Assembly: GCA_017405965.1 (NCBI GenBank)
Contig: JAFQZK010000037.1
Span: forward strand, 1-64,000
Direction: 5' to 3'
From: Muribaculaceae bacterium
GTDB lineage: Bacteria; Bacteroidota; Bacteroidia; Bacteroidales; Muribaculaceae
DNA length: 64,000 nt
The notes beneath the pieces were generated by a model, which saw only the letters and a list, made by a program, of their open reading frames with translations, ran no database searches and was not told the origin of the DNA. Both the position numbers and the translations under genes were made by a program. Within the stretch, counting starts at the first letter, position 1, and each line of letters opens with the position of its first letter. Below, piece by piece: positions 15,029 to 24,264 of the stretch.

Positions 15029-16951
15029 TTATTTCACTTGCTTGAGTACTTTCTTGTTGATCTTGGCGGGATACTTCTTGGCGAGTTCCTCTTTCCAGCG
15101 CTGCTCGAGGACATCCTGATAGTCGCTGGTGACGGCGCCGCGCACGTCGGCCATCTCCTCGGGCTGGGCCAGCACACCGCCCTCAAGAATCATGAACGAA
15201 TTGTAACCCTTGCGTTCGGGCTTGTCACCCATGTTGAAGGCAAGGTAGTCGGCCAGCACGTTCTCGCCTTTCTTGACTACCATGCGCTCCATGCGGATGT
15301 CAGTGCCATACTTGTTGTGGAGCGCATCGGTGAGCGTGTCACGGCCCAACTTCATGACATCGGCCTTGACCAGGTCAAGCACGCTGTCGTTCTTGGCGCT
15401 CAGGATGATACCCTTGAAGTGGGGCTCGTCCCAAGTGTACTTGTCGCGATGCTGAGCGAAGTACTGCTCCAGGCCGACGGTATCCTTGTTGGCGGCCTTC
15501 CAGACGCGGCGGTTGCTGATCTCGAACAGCATCATGCCGTCGCGGTACTCGTTGATGAGGTTGCGATATTCAGGATTGCTCTTGACCAATTCACGGGAAT
15601 GATAATCACTCAAGACCTTGTCGGCCAGGGCATCCACGCCCGACATCACATAACGCTTGGCGTCATCGACCGTAGCAAAGTGTGCCTTGGAGTTAAGCAT
15701 AGTAGCCAGGGTACCAACCAGGGCCGACTGCTTGTCACCATAGGTAAACAGAGGCATGGTCGAGTTCTTGAGGTTCTGGGCCACAAAGGTCGAGTCATAG
15801 CTGTTACCGTTGTCGGCAAGTGCCTTGGTCAGGAAGGACTCAAACGACGGATTCAGACGGAAGTTGTACTTGTCCTTCATATCGGCGATGCGGCGGTCAC
15901 GGATAAGGCCGGCACGCTCGTCACGGCTGATGGCATTCTCGATATTGGCGCGCATTTCGCTCAACGGGGCAACACCGTGAGCCACCTTCTTGATGATGTG
16001 ATAACCGAACTTCGTAGCAAAGGGTTCACTGATGGTACCGTCGGCAAGATCAAAGGCGACGTCCTCGAAGGGCTGCACCATGCGGCCACGGCCGAACCAA
16101 CCCAGTTCGCCACCGTTGCGGGCGCTGCCGTCCTGTGACTCAGTCTTAGCCAGTTCCTCGAAGTTGGCACCGGCCTGGAGCAGGGCATAAATCGAATCGA
16201 TCTTGACCTTGCACTCGGCCTTCTGTTCCTCGGTAGCATCCTTGGGGAAGAGTTTCAGGATGTGCTTGGCATGTACATCGTTGCGGTCACGCACGTTGTT
16301 CACACGCAGCATGTGCACACCGTAAGGCGTCTTGAATGCCTCTGACACACCACCAATCGGGGTGTTATACAGCACGTTCTCGAACGAGTAAGGGAACATG
16401 CCTGAGCTCACGTAACCATAGTGGCCCTTGTTGCGAGGCTTTGAGGGGTCACTGGAATACTTGGCCACCAGTTCCTCCCAACTTTCGCCAGCCAGAACGC
16501 AGTTGCGGATGCTGTCCATGCGGGCCAAATTCACTTGAGTTTCCTCGGGAGTCCCACCCAGGGGCAACATGAAGTGATCGATATCGACTTCTTTTTTGTA
16601 GCGGTCGTAGGCCTCGGTGATCATCTGCCACTGATAGGTCGTATCAGCCACCATATAGGGCGCAGCCAGATCCTTTTGATATCCCTCGAATTCCTTTCTG
16701 AACAGTTCGGTGGTGTCGATGCCAGCGGCCTCGGCATCAGCGACTTTCTGCTTGTAAAGCACGAAGCGCTCCACATACTGCTCAAGGGTCTCTTTCTCGA
16801 TCTGTTGTTGATTGTTCTTGTGATAGAGGTACTCAAACTCCGAGAGTTTGATGTCTTTGCCGTTGATGGTCATAAGAACAGGATCCCCCTTTGCTATGGC
16901 GAGGATCGCAGTTCCCAACAGCAATGAAGAAATCAAGAGTTTTGCTTTCAT
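15029..16951 (-). CDS. Parvulin-type peptidyl-prolyl isomerase (PpiC/SurA family)
   Basis: A 640-aa exported foldase, longer than SurA. The signal peptide covers about 1-20 (AILAIAKG). A SurA_N-like helical region with EQYVERFVLYKQKVADAEAAGID follows (about 30-125). Two parvulin domains come next: VDIDHFMLPLGGTPEE to TPYGVHMLRVNNV, and DVHAKHILKLFPKDATEEQ to TKFGYHIIKKVAHGV, the second with the canonical GELGWFGRGRMVQPFEDVAF. The C-terminal 270 residues are a further helical and beta region as seen in Bacteroidetes homologues. It probably assists folding of outer-membrane beta barrels together with the second foldase at 10470-11825. Confidence 0.88.
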   Translation of the reverse strand: MKAKLLISSLLLGTAILAIAKGDPVLMTINGKDIKLSEFEYLYHKNNQQQIEKETLEQYVERFVLYKQKVADAEAAGIDTTELFRKEFEGYQKDLAAPYMVADTTYQWQMITEAYDRYKKEVDIDHFMLPLGGTPEETQVNLARMDSIRNCVLAGESWEELVAKYSSDPSKPRNKGHYGYVSSGMFPYSFENVLYNTPIGGVSEAFKTPYGVHMLRVNNVRDRNDVHAKHILKLFPKDATEEQKAECKVKIDSIYALLQAGANFEELAKTESQDGSARNGGELGWFGRGRMVQPFEDVAFDLADGTISEPFATKFGYHIIKKVAHGVAPLSEMRANIENAISRDERAGLIRDRRIADMKDKYNFRLNPSFESFLTKALADNGNSYDSTFVAQNLKNSTMPLFTYGDKQSALVGTLATMLNSKAHFATVDDAKRYVMSGVDALADKVLSDYHSRELVKSNPEYRNLINEYRDGMMLFEISNRRVWKAANKDTVGLEQYFAQHRDKYTWDEPHFKGIILSAKNDSVLDLVKADVMKLGRDTLTDALHNKYGTDIRMERMVVKKGENVLADYLAFNMGDKPERKGYNSFMILEGGVLAQPEEMADVRGAVTSDYQDVLEQRWKEELAKKYPAKINKKVLKQVK

Positions 16952-17230
16952 CTTCTGGTTGGTTTGTTATCTATATTTTACGTTTTTTCATTCCTATTTA
17001 CTAATGTATAACGTAGAACAACAAGAAAAATTATATCTCATCCCGTTTTTTTTCATCATCATGCGACAAAGCGACCACTACTTCCCCAAAAACAACCGAA
17101 ATCTCTGAATCATCTGAGGGCATCCGCACAAAGAAAAGGAAAACAATAAATACAATAATAACAACAGCATCCGCACACGGTTTTTTACGTGAATTACCGC
17201 GAATGATCATTAATAGGCATCAGCGTTCGG
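16952..17230. other. Intergenic region without a gene
   Basis: AT-rich spacer between the PpiC-type gene and recQ, including the leader of the former. I see no convincing open frame. The only repeat is a direct word GCATCCGCACA present twice, near 17120 and 17168. No TAnnTTTG box was recognised in front of the PpiC-type gene. Confidence 0.4.
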
Positions 17231-17277
17231 GAGACGCAAAATTTTGCGTCTCTACTCTCTAAACTCTAAACTTTAAA
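17231..17277. repeat. REP-type palindrome plus 7-bp array after recQ
   Basis: A perfect 22-bp palindrome with arm GAGACGCAAAA occupies 17231-17252. It is followed by a 7-bp-period array CTCTAAA, CTCTAAA, CTTTAAA (17257-17277). Both lie directly downstream of the recQ stop at 17286. The palindrome recurs at 47702 and, with changes, at 47648. Confidence 0.8.
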
Positions 17278-17285
17278 TTGTGGTA

Positions 17286-19463
17286 TCAGTTGCCCATTTC
17301 GCTGAGGAACTTGATGCGGACGAGGCGTATTTCCTCCTCGGTGTAGTCATCGCCCAGTTCCTTCATGGCTGTCTCGATGTCGTCGGTGTCGCTCTCCTTG
17401 AAGTATTCAAAGATATCTTCCTCGATATCCACATCGATGGCCTCGTCAATGTAATAGGACACATTGATTTTGGTACCGCTGTAAACGATGGCCTCAAGTT
17501 CGTCGAGCAATTCATCGAAATCGAGGTCCTTGCTCTCGGCCAAGGCATCGAGGGGCACCTTACGGTCGATAGCGGTGATGATTTCGACCTTGAGTTTGCT
17601 CTTGTTCGCCACGGTGCGCACACGCATGTCCTCGGGGCGCTCGATCTCGTTCTCCTCGACATATTTCTTGATCAGGTCGATGAATTCCTGGCCATAACGC
17701 TTGGCCTTGCCGGGGCCCACGCCGGGAATGTTCTGCAACTCGTCGAGGGTGATGGGATAGGTGGTCGCCATGGCGTCGAGCGACGGTTCCTGGAAGATGA
17801 CATAGGTGGGCAGGCCGTGCTGCTTGGCTATCTTGCGGCGCAAGTCCTTGAGGATGCTGAACAGCTGTGAGTCAACGGCTCCACTACCGCCGCCATGCAT
17901 CTCCTCGTCGAGCATCTCGGTGTACTCGTTATCCTCTACGATCCAGAACTTCTCGCGGCTGTTGAGGAAGTCCTTGCCTTCCTTGGTGACCTTGATGACA
18001 CCATAATTCTCAATATCCTTGGCCAGATAATCGGCAAAGACACCCTGGCGGATGACAGCCATGAGGAATTTCTCGTCGCGCTTGCTGGCGCACCCGAACA
18101 CGTCAAGCTCGTTGTGCTTATAGCCCAGGATTTCGGGAGTGGCATCACCCATCATCACGTGGGCGATGTACTCGGGCTTGAAGCGCTCACGCATGGTGAG
18201 GATGGTCTCGATGGCGGCACGCAGGTCTTCGCTGGCCTCGACACGCTTCTTAGGCTTGAGGCAGTTGTCACAGTTGCCGCAGTTGTCCTGCTCGTAGGAC
18301 TCGCCGAAGTAGTGCAGCAGCGAGCGACGGCGACATACCGAGGACTCGGCATAATCGCGCGTCTCGAGCAGCAGCTGCTTGCCGATTTCCTGCTCGGCGA
18401 TGGGCTTGCCCTGCATGAACTTCTCGAGCTTGTCAAGGTCCTTGCGCGAGTAGAAGGTGATGCACTTGCCCTCGCCGCCGTCACGGCCGGCGCGTCCAGT
18501 TTCCTGATAGTAGCCCTCGAGGCTCTTGGGTATATCGTAATGAATCACAAACCTCACATCGGGCTTGTCGATGCCCATACCGAAGGCGATGGTCGCCACA
18601 ATCACATCCACATCCTCGCTCAGGAAGGCGTCCTGATTGGCGCTGCGCACGGCGCTTTCCATACCGGCATGGTAGGGCAAGGCCTTGATGTCGTTCAGTC
18701 GCAAGACCTCGGCCAGTTCCTCGACCTTCTTGCGGCTCAGGCAATAGATGATGCCCGACTTGCCCTCGTTGGCCTTGATGAACTTGATGATTTCGCGGTC
18801 CACGTCCTTGGACTTGGGGCGCACCTCGTAGTAGAGGTTGGGCCTGTTGAACGAGGACTTGAAGACCATGGCCTGGGTCATGCCCAGGTTCTTCTGTATA
18901 TCATGCTGCACCTTGGGGGTGGCAGTTGCGGTCAATGCAATGATGGGGCGCTCACCGATGCGGTTGATGATGGGCCTGATGTTGCGGTACTCAGGCCTGA
19001 AGTCATGTCCCCACTCCGAGATACAATGGGCCTCATCTACAGCGAAGAAAGAGATGGGCACATCCTTGAGAAAAGCGACGTTCTCCTCCTTGGTGAGTGA
19101 CTCGGGGGCCACATACAACAGCTTGGTACGCCCGCTGCGCACATCGTTTTTCACTTCCTCGATGGCCTGCTTGGTGAGCGAGGAATTCATGAAGTGGGCA
19201 ATGCCGTCCTCCTCGCTGTAGCTGCGCATGGCATCGACTTGGTTTTTCATCAATGCGATGAGCGGCGAAATAACAATGGCGGTGCCTTCCATGAGACGTG
19301 CCGGCAATTGGTAGCACAACGACTTGCCTCCGCCGGTGGGCATGAGCACAAACGTGTCATGCTCGGCAAGCAGATTCTCGATGATCGCCTCTTGATTGCC
19401 TTTAAATGTCTCGAATCCGAAGTATTCCTTCAGAGCCGAGGTCAATTTGCTGTTCTTCGCCAT
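17286..19463 (-). CDS. recQ: ATP-dependent DNA helicase RecQ
   Basis: A 725-aa superfamily 2 helicase that unwinds DNA 3'-5' in recombination and fork repair. Motifs in order: MPTGGGKSLCYQLPA (Walker A), VDEAHCISEWGHDFRPEY (DEAH plus aromatic-rich loop), LTATATP, IATIAFGMGIDKPDVRFVIH and QETGRAGRDG. The RQC zinc site is C-RRRSLLHYFGE followed by CGNCDNC (about 385-410). An HRDC domain lies around 525-605 (FSILKDLRRKIAKQHGLPTY) and an HTH_40-like C-terminal domain around 610-725. The start MAKNSKLTSALKEYFGFETF is the conserved one. It has its own promoter 154 bp after clpX, beyond a terminator. Confidence 0.95.
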   Translation of the reverse strand: MAKNSKLTSALKEYFGFETFKGNQEAIIENLLAEHDTFVLMPTGGGKSLCYQLPARLMEGTAIVISPLIALMKNQVDAMRSYSEEDGIAHFMNSSLTKQAIEEVKNDVRSGRTKLLYVAPESLTKEENVAFLKDVPISFFAVDEAHCISEWGHDFRPEYRNIRPIINRIGERPIIALTATATPKVQHDIQKNLGMTQAMVFKSSFNRPNLYYEVRPKSKDVDREIIKFIKANEGKSGIIYCLSRKKVEELAEVLRLNDIKALPYHAGMESAVRSANQDAFLSEDVDVIVATIAFGMGIDKPDVRFVIHYDIPKSLEGYYQETGRAGRDGGEGKCITFYSRKDLDKLEKFMQGKPIAEQEIGKQLLLETRDYAESSVCRRRSLLHYFGESYEQDNCGNCDNCLKPKKRVEASEDLRAAIETILTMRERFKPEYIAHVMMGDATPEILGYKHNELDVFGCASKRDEKFLMAVIRQGVFADYLAKDIENYGVIKVTKEGKDFLNSREKFWIVEDNEYTEMLDEEMHGGGSGAVDSQLFSILKDLRRKIAKQHGLPTYVIFQEPSLDAMATTYPITLDELQNIPGVGPGKAKRYGQEFIDLIKKYVEENEIERPEDMRVRTVANKSKLKVEIITAIDRKVPLDALAESKDLDFDELLDELEAIVYSGTKINVSYYIDEAIDVDIEEDIFEYFKESDTDDIETAMKELGDDYTEEEIRLVRIKFLSEMGN

Positions 19464-19495
19464 ATATAATTAGGTTTAGGGTTTCAATGATTTCA

Positions 19496-19526
19496 CAAAT
19501 ATACAACGGTTTTGTGAACTGCACAA
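19496..19526 (-). promoter_or_regulatory. Promoter for recQ
   Basis: On the minus strand, TTG (19526-19524), a 20-bp spacer, then TATATTTG (19503-19496), 32 bp before the recQ ATG. This fits the Bacteroidetes -33/-7 pattern. Confidence 0.6.
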
Positions 19527-19565
19527 TGATTTTGCAAAAATAATTTTTGCATTTCATAATTAAAA

Positions 19566-19601
19566 GCCTTGAAGTCCTCGGGCTGCCAAAGACTTCAAGG
19601 C
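19566..19601. terminator. Terminator after clpX
   Basis: GCCTTGAAGTC (19566-19576) and GACTTCAAGGC (19591-19601) form a perfect 11-bp stem with a 14-nt loop. On the minus strand it comes 16 bp after the clpX stop and is followed by TTTTAATTAT. Confidence 0.8.
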
Positions 19602-19617
19602 GTCGGTTCTGAAAGGT

Positions 19618-20862
19618 CTAATTGCTGGAAGCCAGAAGCTCAAAATTAGACTTTGAGAGTTGCCGCTCGGCGAACTCACGCGTGAGCACATAGCGTTTCT
19701 TGTTCAACGAGGGTGCCTGATACATCACGTCGATCATGATGGTCTCGAACAGGCTGCGCAATCCTCGGGCACCGAGTTTGAACTCGATGGCCTTGTCCAC
19801 GATAAAGCCCAGCACGTCGTCCTCGATGACCAGTTCCACACCGTCCATCTCGAGCAATTTCTTGTATTGCCGCACGATGGCATTCTTGGGCTCGGTGAGG
19901 ATGCGCAACAGGGCGTCACGATCCAGGGGCTCCAGGTTGGTGAGAATGGGCAGACGGCCGATGATCTCGGGGATGAGGCCATAGCTGCGCAAGTCCTGGG
20001 GCGCCACGAAATGCAGCAATTTGTCCCTGTCGGCCTTGCTCACATGGCTACCCGCGCCATAGCCCACGACGTGGGTGTTGAGACGCTGGGCGATTTTGCG
20101 CTCGATGCCCTCGAAAGCTCCGCCGCAAATGAAGAGGATGTTCTTGGTATCGACAGCAATCATCTTCTGCTCGGGATGCTTGCGGCCGCCCTGGGGAGGC
20201 ACGTTGACCACCGAACCCTCGAGCAGCTTGAGCAAGCCCTGTTGCACGCCCTCGCCACTCACGTCGCGCGTGATGGACGGGTTGTCACCCTTACGGGCGA
20301 TCTTGTCTATCTCGTCGATGAAGACGATGCCGCGCTCGGCCTCGGCGACGTTGTAGTCACAGGCTGCCAGCAGTCTGGTGAGCAGGCTCTCGATGTCCTC
20401 GCCCACATAGCCGGCCTCGGTGAGCACGGTGGCGTCGACGATAGCGAACGGCACTTTGAGCATCCGCGCTATCGTTTTGGCCAACAAGGTCTTACCGGTA
20501 CCTGTCGGGCCCACGATGATGATGTTGCTCTTCTCGATATCGATGTCATCGTTCACCTGGTTCAGTCGTTTATAATGGTTATAAACGGCCACCGACAAGT
20601 AGCGCTTGGCGGTCTCCTGGCCGATGACATACTGGTCAAGATAGGCCTTGATCTCGTCGGGCTTGGGCAGGGACTCCATGTCGAGATCGGGCAACTTGGC
20701 GGCCGACATCTTCTGGAGGTACTCGTGTGACAGCTCGGCTGCCCGCTCGGCACACTCGTTGCAGATGCAGCCGTTCATGCCGGGCAACATCAGTTCCACC
20801 TCACGGTCGCTGCGACCGCAAAAACTGCAATACAGTGAATTTGTATCTTTCTTTTTAGCCAT
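19618..20862 (-). CDS. clpX: ATP-dependent Clp protease ATP-binding subunit ClpX
   Basis: A 414-aa AAA+ unfoldase that feeds substrates to ClpP. It has the N-terminal zinc finger (C12, C15, C34, C37), Walker A GPTGTGKT (118-125), pore loop GYVGE (151-155), Walker [10 protein letters not shown] (179-187), the RKH loop (227-229) and the sensor-2 region GARGLRS. The ClpP-docking loop, normally with an IGF tripeptide, reads VGY (266-268) in a loop shorter than that of E. coli. It lies 6 bp after clpP, in the usual operon. Confidence 0.96.
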   Translation of the reverse strand: MAKKKDTNSLYCSFCGRSDREVELMLPGMNGCICNECAERAAELSHEYLQKMSAAKLPDLDMESLPKPDEIKAYLDQYVIGQETAKRYLSVAVYNHYKRLNQVNDDIDIEKSNIIIVGPTGTGKTLLAKTIARMLKVPFAIVDATVLTEAGYVGEDIESLLTRLLAACDYNVAEAERGIVFIDEIDKIARKGDNPSITRDVSGEGVQQGLLKLLEGSVVNVPPQGGRKHPEQKMIAVDTKNILFICGGAFEGIERKIAQRLNTHVVGYGAGSHVSKADRDKLLHFVAPQDLRSYGLIPEIIGRLPILTNLEPLDRDALLRILTEPKNAIVRQYKKLLEMDGVELVIEDDVLGFIVDKAIEFKLGARGLRSLFETIMIDVMYQAPSLNKKRYVLTREFAERQLSKSNFELLASSN

Positions 20863-20868
20863 GATAGA

Positions 20869-21567
20869 TTATTCCTGGTCGGTCGCGGACGCCTTAGGCT
20901 GCTCACGGATGAGCACCTTGTCGATCATACCGTATTCCTTGGCCTCGGCAGCGGTCATCCAGTAGTCACGGTCACTGTCGGCATACACCTTGTCATAGGG
21001 CTGGCCCGAGTGGTCGCTGATGATGGTATAGAGTTCCTGCTTGAGCTTGAGGATCTCGCGCGAGGTGATCTCGATGTCAGAGGCCTGACCGCTGATGCCA
21101 CCCATGGGCTGATGAATCATCACACGGCTGTGCTTGAGGGCGAAACGCTTGTCCTTTTGTCCAGCAACCAGCAACACGGCGGCCATCGAGGCGGCCATGC
21201 CGGTGCAGATGGTCGAGACGTCGCTCTGGATGAACTGCATCGTGTCATAGATGCCCAGACCGGCATATACCGAGCCACCGGGCGAGTTGATGTACAATGA
21301 GATATCCTTGCCGGGGTCGGCACTGTCGAGATACAGCAGCTGAGCCTGGATGACATTGGCCGTGTAGTCATCGACCTGGGTGCCCAGGAAAATGATGCGG
21401 TCCATCATCAAGCGCGAGAACACGTCGAGCTGGGTGACGTTCAACTTGCGCTCTTCCATGATGGTCGGGGAAATGTAGTTGTTGGATACACCGGCAGCGA
21501 ACTGATCCAGGGCCAGTCCGTTCATGCCGAGGTGATGCACTGCGAATTTTCTGAAATCGTTTTCCAT
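20869..21567 (-). CDS. clpP: ATP-dependent Clp protease proteolytic subunit ClpP
   Basis: A 232-aa serine peptidase with triad S127 (GMAAS), H152 (VMIHQP) and D201 (DRDYWM), at the same spacing as E. coli S97/H122/D171. I chose the ATG at 21567 ([14 protein letters not shown]). The earlier in-frame ATG at 21621 falls inside the -7 box and cannot be in the transcript from this promoter. The N-terminal extension before the mature region is about 30 residues longer than in E. coli and probably contains a propeptide. It is coupled to clpX (6 bp) and lies downstream of tig beyond a terminator. Confidence 0.95.
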   Translation of the reverse strand: MENDFRKFAVHHLGMNGLALDQFAAGVSNNYISPTIMEERKLNVTQLDVFSRLMMDRIIFLGTQVDDYTANVIQAQLLYLDSADPGKDISLYINSPGGSVYAGLGIYDTMQFIQSDVSTICTGMAASMAAVLLVAGQKDKRFALKHSRVMIHQPMGGISGQASDIEITSREILKLKQELYTIISDHSGQPYDKVYADSDRDYWMTAAEAKEYGMIDKVLIREQPKASATDQE

Positions 21568-21618
21568 AAATTGAACTATATATAATGTATTAATACTTGA
21601 TTCTTGTTTGCTGTTAGG

Positions 21619-21646
21619 CAAAGATACAATTTTTTTCTCAATTCAA
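21619..21646 (-). promoter_or_regulatory. Promoter for clpPX
   Basis: Minus strand: TTG (21646-21644), a 17-bp spacer, then TATCTTTG (21626-21619). The clpP ATG follows 51 bp later. Confidence 0.65.
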
Positions 21647-21741
21647 CGACAAGTTGAGAAACATTTTTTCATCATTTCACAAAAACCGCGCCAACCGACA
21701 TCTTGTCACCTCGGGTGCCTCGGGGGTGACAAAAAAACGAG

Positions 21742-21774
21742 ACAGGGCAGGCCATCCGGCCCACCCTGCCCTGT
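21742..21774. terminator. Rho-independent terminator after tig
   Basis: ACAGGGCAGG (21742-21751) pairs with CCTGCCCTGT (21765-21774). Read on the minus strand, the stem is followed by CTCGTTTTTTTGTC, a good T tract. It lies 23 bp past the tig stop. Confidence 0.9.
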
Positions 21775-21797
21775 TGTTCACACTATGAGTGATGAGA

Positions 21798-23171
21798 TTA
21801 CTTCTCGTCTTTCTCGTAGAGCTTGCGGAAGTCCTCGACGCTGATCGTCTTCTCGTTGACCTTGACAGCCTCCTTGACAGCGGCATAGAACTTGTTGTCG
21901 ATGGCATGCTCCTGGATAGCCTCGCGGGCGCGGTCATCCTGCATGTAGCGCTCGGCCTGCTGACGCACGAGGTCCTCGGGAGCGTTGTAGATGCCATACT
22001 GTGACAACTGCTGCTGAGCGAAGATGAAGGCGGCGGTGTCGATGTCTTCCTTCTCGACCTTGATGCCCAGTTCCTGAGCCAGGTGGTCCTTCACGAGTTG
22101 CCAGCGCAGCTGCTTGAACATGCTCTGAGCCTCCTCGTCGCTGACCTCGGTGTTCTCCTTCTCGTCCTGCTCGCGGCGCAACTTGAGGAAGCGCTTGAGG
22201 AACTCCTCGGGCAACTGCAGGTCACCAGCCTTATCGGTGAGGATGCGCTGAGCGTCAACGGTGAAGCGGTAGTTGCTCTCGGGGACGTTGGCACGCTGAA
22301 TCATCTCGCGCACGGCCTCACGGAAAGCAGCCTCGTCCTTGACCTCGGTCTCGGTGCCGAGAACGCCCTTGAAGAACTCCTCGTTCATCTCGGCCTCCTG
22401 GTTCACCTTGATCTCCTCGATGGTCACGCGGAAGTCGCTCTTCATCTCGGCGGCCTCGTTGCGGTCGATATTGAGCAGACCCTGCAGCTCGGCGGCATTG
22501 CCGTCATAGGCCTTGTAGGGATTGAACACGAAGGTGTCACCCACCTTGACGCCGACAAACTTGGCGGCCTCGTCCTCGTCATTCATATAGCGGGCCGAAA
22601 TCACGGTGCGCTCCACCTTGATGCCGTCTTCCTTGTCGTTGCCCTGCTCGTCGAGCTCGATCATCGAGCCGCGCAGCATCGACTCCTTGTCGCTCACCTC
22701 GCCGTCAACGAGGGTACCCAGGCGCTTGCGGTCATGGGCAATGGCATCATCGACCATCTGGTCGGTCACCTCGATATTGTAATAGGGCACGTTGATGCGC
22801 TTGTTGAGCTTGAGCTCGATGGCGGGAGCCAGACCCAGGTCGAACTTGAACGCCATCTCCTCGTCGTTCATGATGTCCACCTTGGTGTCCTCGTTGGGAA
22901 GAGGCTCGCCCAGCACGTGCAGGTTGTTCTCACGGATGTGGTCATACAGGGCCTTGCCCACCATGCGGTCAACCACGTCGGCGGTCACACTGGGGCCGTA
23001 AAACTTCATCAACAGCGACTTGGGGGCCTTACCGGGGCGGAAACCCTTCAACGGATGACGCACACCCATTTGAGCCACTTCCTTAGCCACGTCGGCTGCA
23101 AAATCTTCTCTCTTGATATCCACGGTGACAACAGCGTTCACCGCATCAATTTGTTCTAAACTTACGTTCAT
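21798..23171 (-). CDS. tig: Trigger factor
   Basis: A 457-aa ribosome-associated chaperone. The ribosome-binding N-domain (1-120) has the signature loop HPLKGFRPGKAPKSLLMKFYG. The middle region (about 150-260), where a FKBP-type isomerase domain would lie, is divergent and lacks obvious FKBP active-site residues, so isomerase activity is uncertain. The C-domain (about 265-457) is the long helical arm region with LPEEFLKRFLKLRREQDEK. The place upstream of clpP-clpX is conserved in many bacteria. The promoter lies 50 bp upstream and a terminator follows. Confidence 0.93.
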   Translation of the reverse strand: MNVSLEQIDAVNAVVTVDIKREDFAADVAKEVAQMGVRHPLKGFRPGKAPKSLLMKFYGPSVTADVVDRMVGKALYDHIRENNLHVLGEPLPNEDTKVDIMNDEEMAFKFDLGLAPAIELKLNKRINVPYYNIEVTDQMVDDAIAHDRKRLGTLVDGEVSDKESMLRGSMIELDEQGNDKEDGIKVERTVISARYMNDEDEAAKFVGVKVGDTFVFNPYKAYDGNAAELQGLLNIDRNEAAEMKSDFRVTIEEIKVNQEAEMNEEFFKGVLGTETEVKDEAAFREAVREMIQRANVPESNYRFTVDAQRILTDKAGDLQLPEEFLKRFLKLRREQDEKENTEVSDEEAQSMFKQLRWQLVKDHLAQELGIKVEKEDIDTAAFIFAQQQLSQYGIYNAPEDLVRQQAERYMQDDRAREAIQEHAIDNKFYAAVKEAVKVNEKTISVEDFRKLYEKDEK

Positions 23172-23220
23172 TACTCGGTTTGTATTGTATGATAAATGTT
23201 TGTTTCTTCAAAAGCGGCTG

Positions 23221-23251
23221 CAAAGGTACTACTTTTCGCCCGATACGCAAA
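23221..23251 (-). promoter_or_regulatory. Promoter for tig
   Basis: Minus strand: TTTG (23251-23248), a 19-bp spacer, then TACCTTTG (23228-23221), a near-ideal Bacteroidetes promoter 49 bp from the tig ATG. Confidence 0.7.
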
Positions 23252-23324
23252 ATTTGCCGCCACTTTTTTGAATTTGTTTTAGTTAAGCGACCTGCTTTCG
23301 GCTTTCAGGCATGGGTCGGACAAG

Positions 23325-23359
23325 CGTTAGACGCTGATTGTTAACCGTTAGCTGTTCCT
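23325..23359. repeat. Degenerate 7-bp-period array upstream of tig
   Basis: Units CGTTAGA, CGCTGAT, TGTTAAC, CGTTAGC, TGTTCCT. It lies in the roughly 350-bp spacer between tig and the DUF4251 gene, which otherwise holds the tig promoter and the GC-rich hairpin at 23423. No gene was seen in this spacer. Confidence 0.5.
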
Positions 23360-23422
23360 TCGGCGGGCAGGCCGATGCAGAGCCTCCCAGCCCCTGTTCT
23401 CATCAGGTCACGACAATAACAT

Positions 23423-23459
23423 GCGCCCCGCTGGTCAGCTGTCGACTCATGCGGGGCGC
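23423..23459. terminator. GC-rich hairpin after the DUF4251 gene
   Basis: GCGCCCCGC (23423-23431) and GCGGGGCGC (23451-23459) form a perfect 9-bp stem over a 19-nt loop, 66 bp past the minus-strand stop. No T tract follows. A smaller stem CTCCC/GGGAG lies between it and the gene. Confidence 0.55.
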
Positions 23460-23525
23460 CCGGCCTGTTGCTCCCTTTCGGGGAGCGATCATCTATTACC
23501 GTTTATAAAATTCAATGATTGTCTC

Positions 23526-24143
23526 TTATCTATGATCCTTGTCGCGGTACGGGAGGATTTCGCCGTAGAACGTAATATGAGGTCCTCCCACGATATCGGC
23601 CACGGCTCGCTTGCTGTTATGGTATAACGTGATGCAGACGTGTGCATCGACACTGGAGCCCACGAGATCATACTCGAGGTACACGTCACCGTTATCTTTC
23701 TCCTTGATGCGCTTGTTGCGCACCTGGCCTTTTCCTGTCCATCCGCCCAAGCCGTTGATGCCGGAGCCGCCCGTGTTGAGGGCATACTGGATGATGCCGT
23801 CGGTGTTCTGGAAGAGCACAAAGTTGGAATTGCCGTTGATGTCATAACGGCGATATCCTGTTTGTCCCAACCTGATATTGTCGGCCACGAGGACAAAGTA
23901 GCCGCGACGCAACGAGTTTGCAGCCTTGGCATAGGCCACATCATCCGTGAGTTCGCGCAGCTTCTTCTCACGTGCCTTGACTTCTTCCTCGGTTTCCTGT
24001 ACCGGTTGAGCGGGCGTGATCATCTCGAGCTTCACGTTCTCGTCGGTCACGATTTCAACCTCGTCAGGGACATTCTGTGCCGTGGCGCAGAGTCCCATTG
24101 TTATTATCGCACTTAGTGCCAGAAAAATCTTTTTCATATACAA
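23526..24143 (-). CDS. Exported DUF4251 family protein
   Basis: A 205-aa protein with a signal peptide (MKKIFLALSAIITMGLCATAQ). An acidic, Glu-rich linker (about 28-66) leads to the DUF4251 domain (about 75-205), recognised by LRRGYFVLVADNIRL, NTDGIIQYALNT, GINGLGGWTGKG and the late DVYLEYDLVGSS. The family is confined to Bacteroidetes and its function is unknown; a periplasmic location is inferred. An in-frame ATG at 24137 (second Met) is an equally good start. The gene is divergent from the CPBP gene and followed by a GC-rich hairpin. Confidence 0.82.
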   Translation of the reverse strand: MYMKKIFLALSAIITMGLCATAQNVPDEVEIVTDENVKLEMITPAQPVQETEEEVKAREKKLRELTDDVAYAKAANSLRRGYFVLVADNIRLGQTGYRRYDINGNSNFVLFQNTDGIIQYALNTGGSGINGLGGWTGKGQVRNKRIKEKDNGDVYLEYDLVGSSVDAHVCITLYHNSKRAVADIVGGPHITFYGEILPYRDKDHR

Positions 24144-24264
24144 AGAGGTTTTAATGATTATTGTTTGTCATTTAGACGCAACAATTTGAATTTTGTTTAA
24201 TTTTGCAGTGTAAAATTTTTAGCAATTAGCTTTTACTCGATCTGCAAATTAAATTCATAGATAT

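Noticed and set aside
21568..21621. Longer ClpP start at 21621
   Set aside because: The ATG is inside the -7 box TATCTTTG at 21619-21626.
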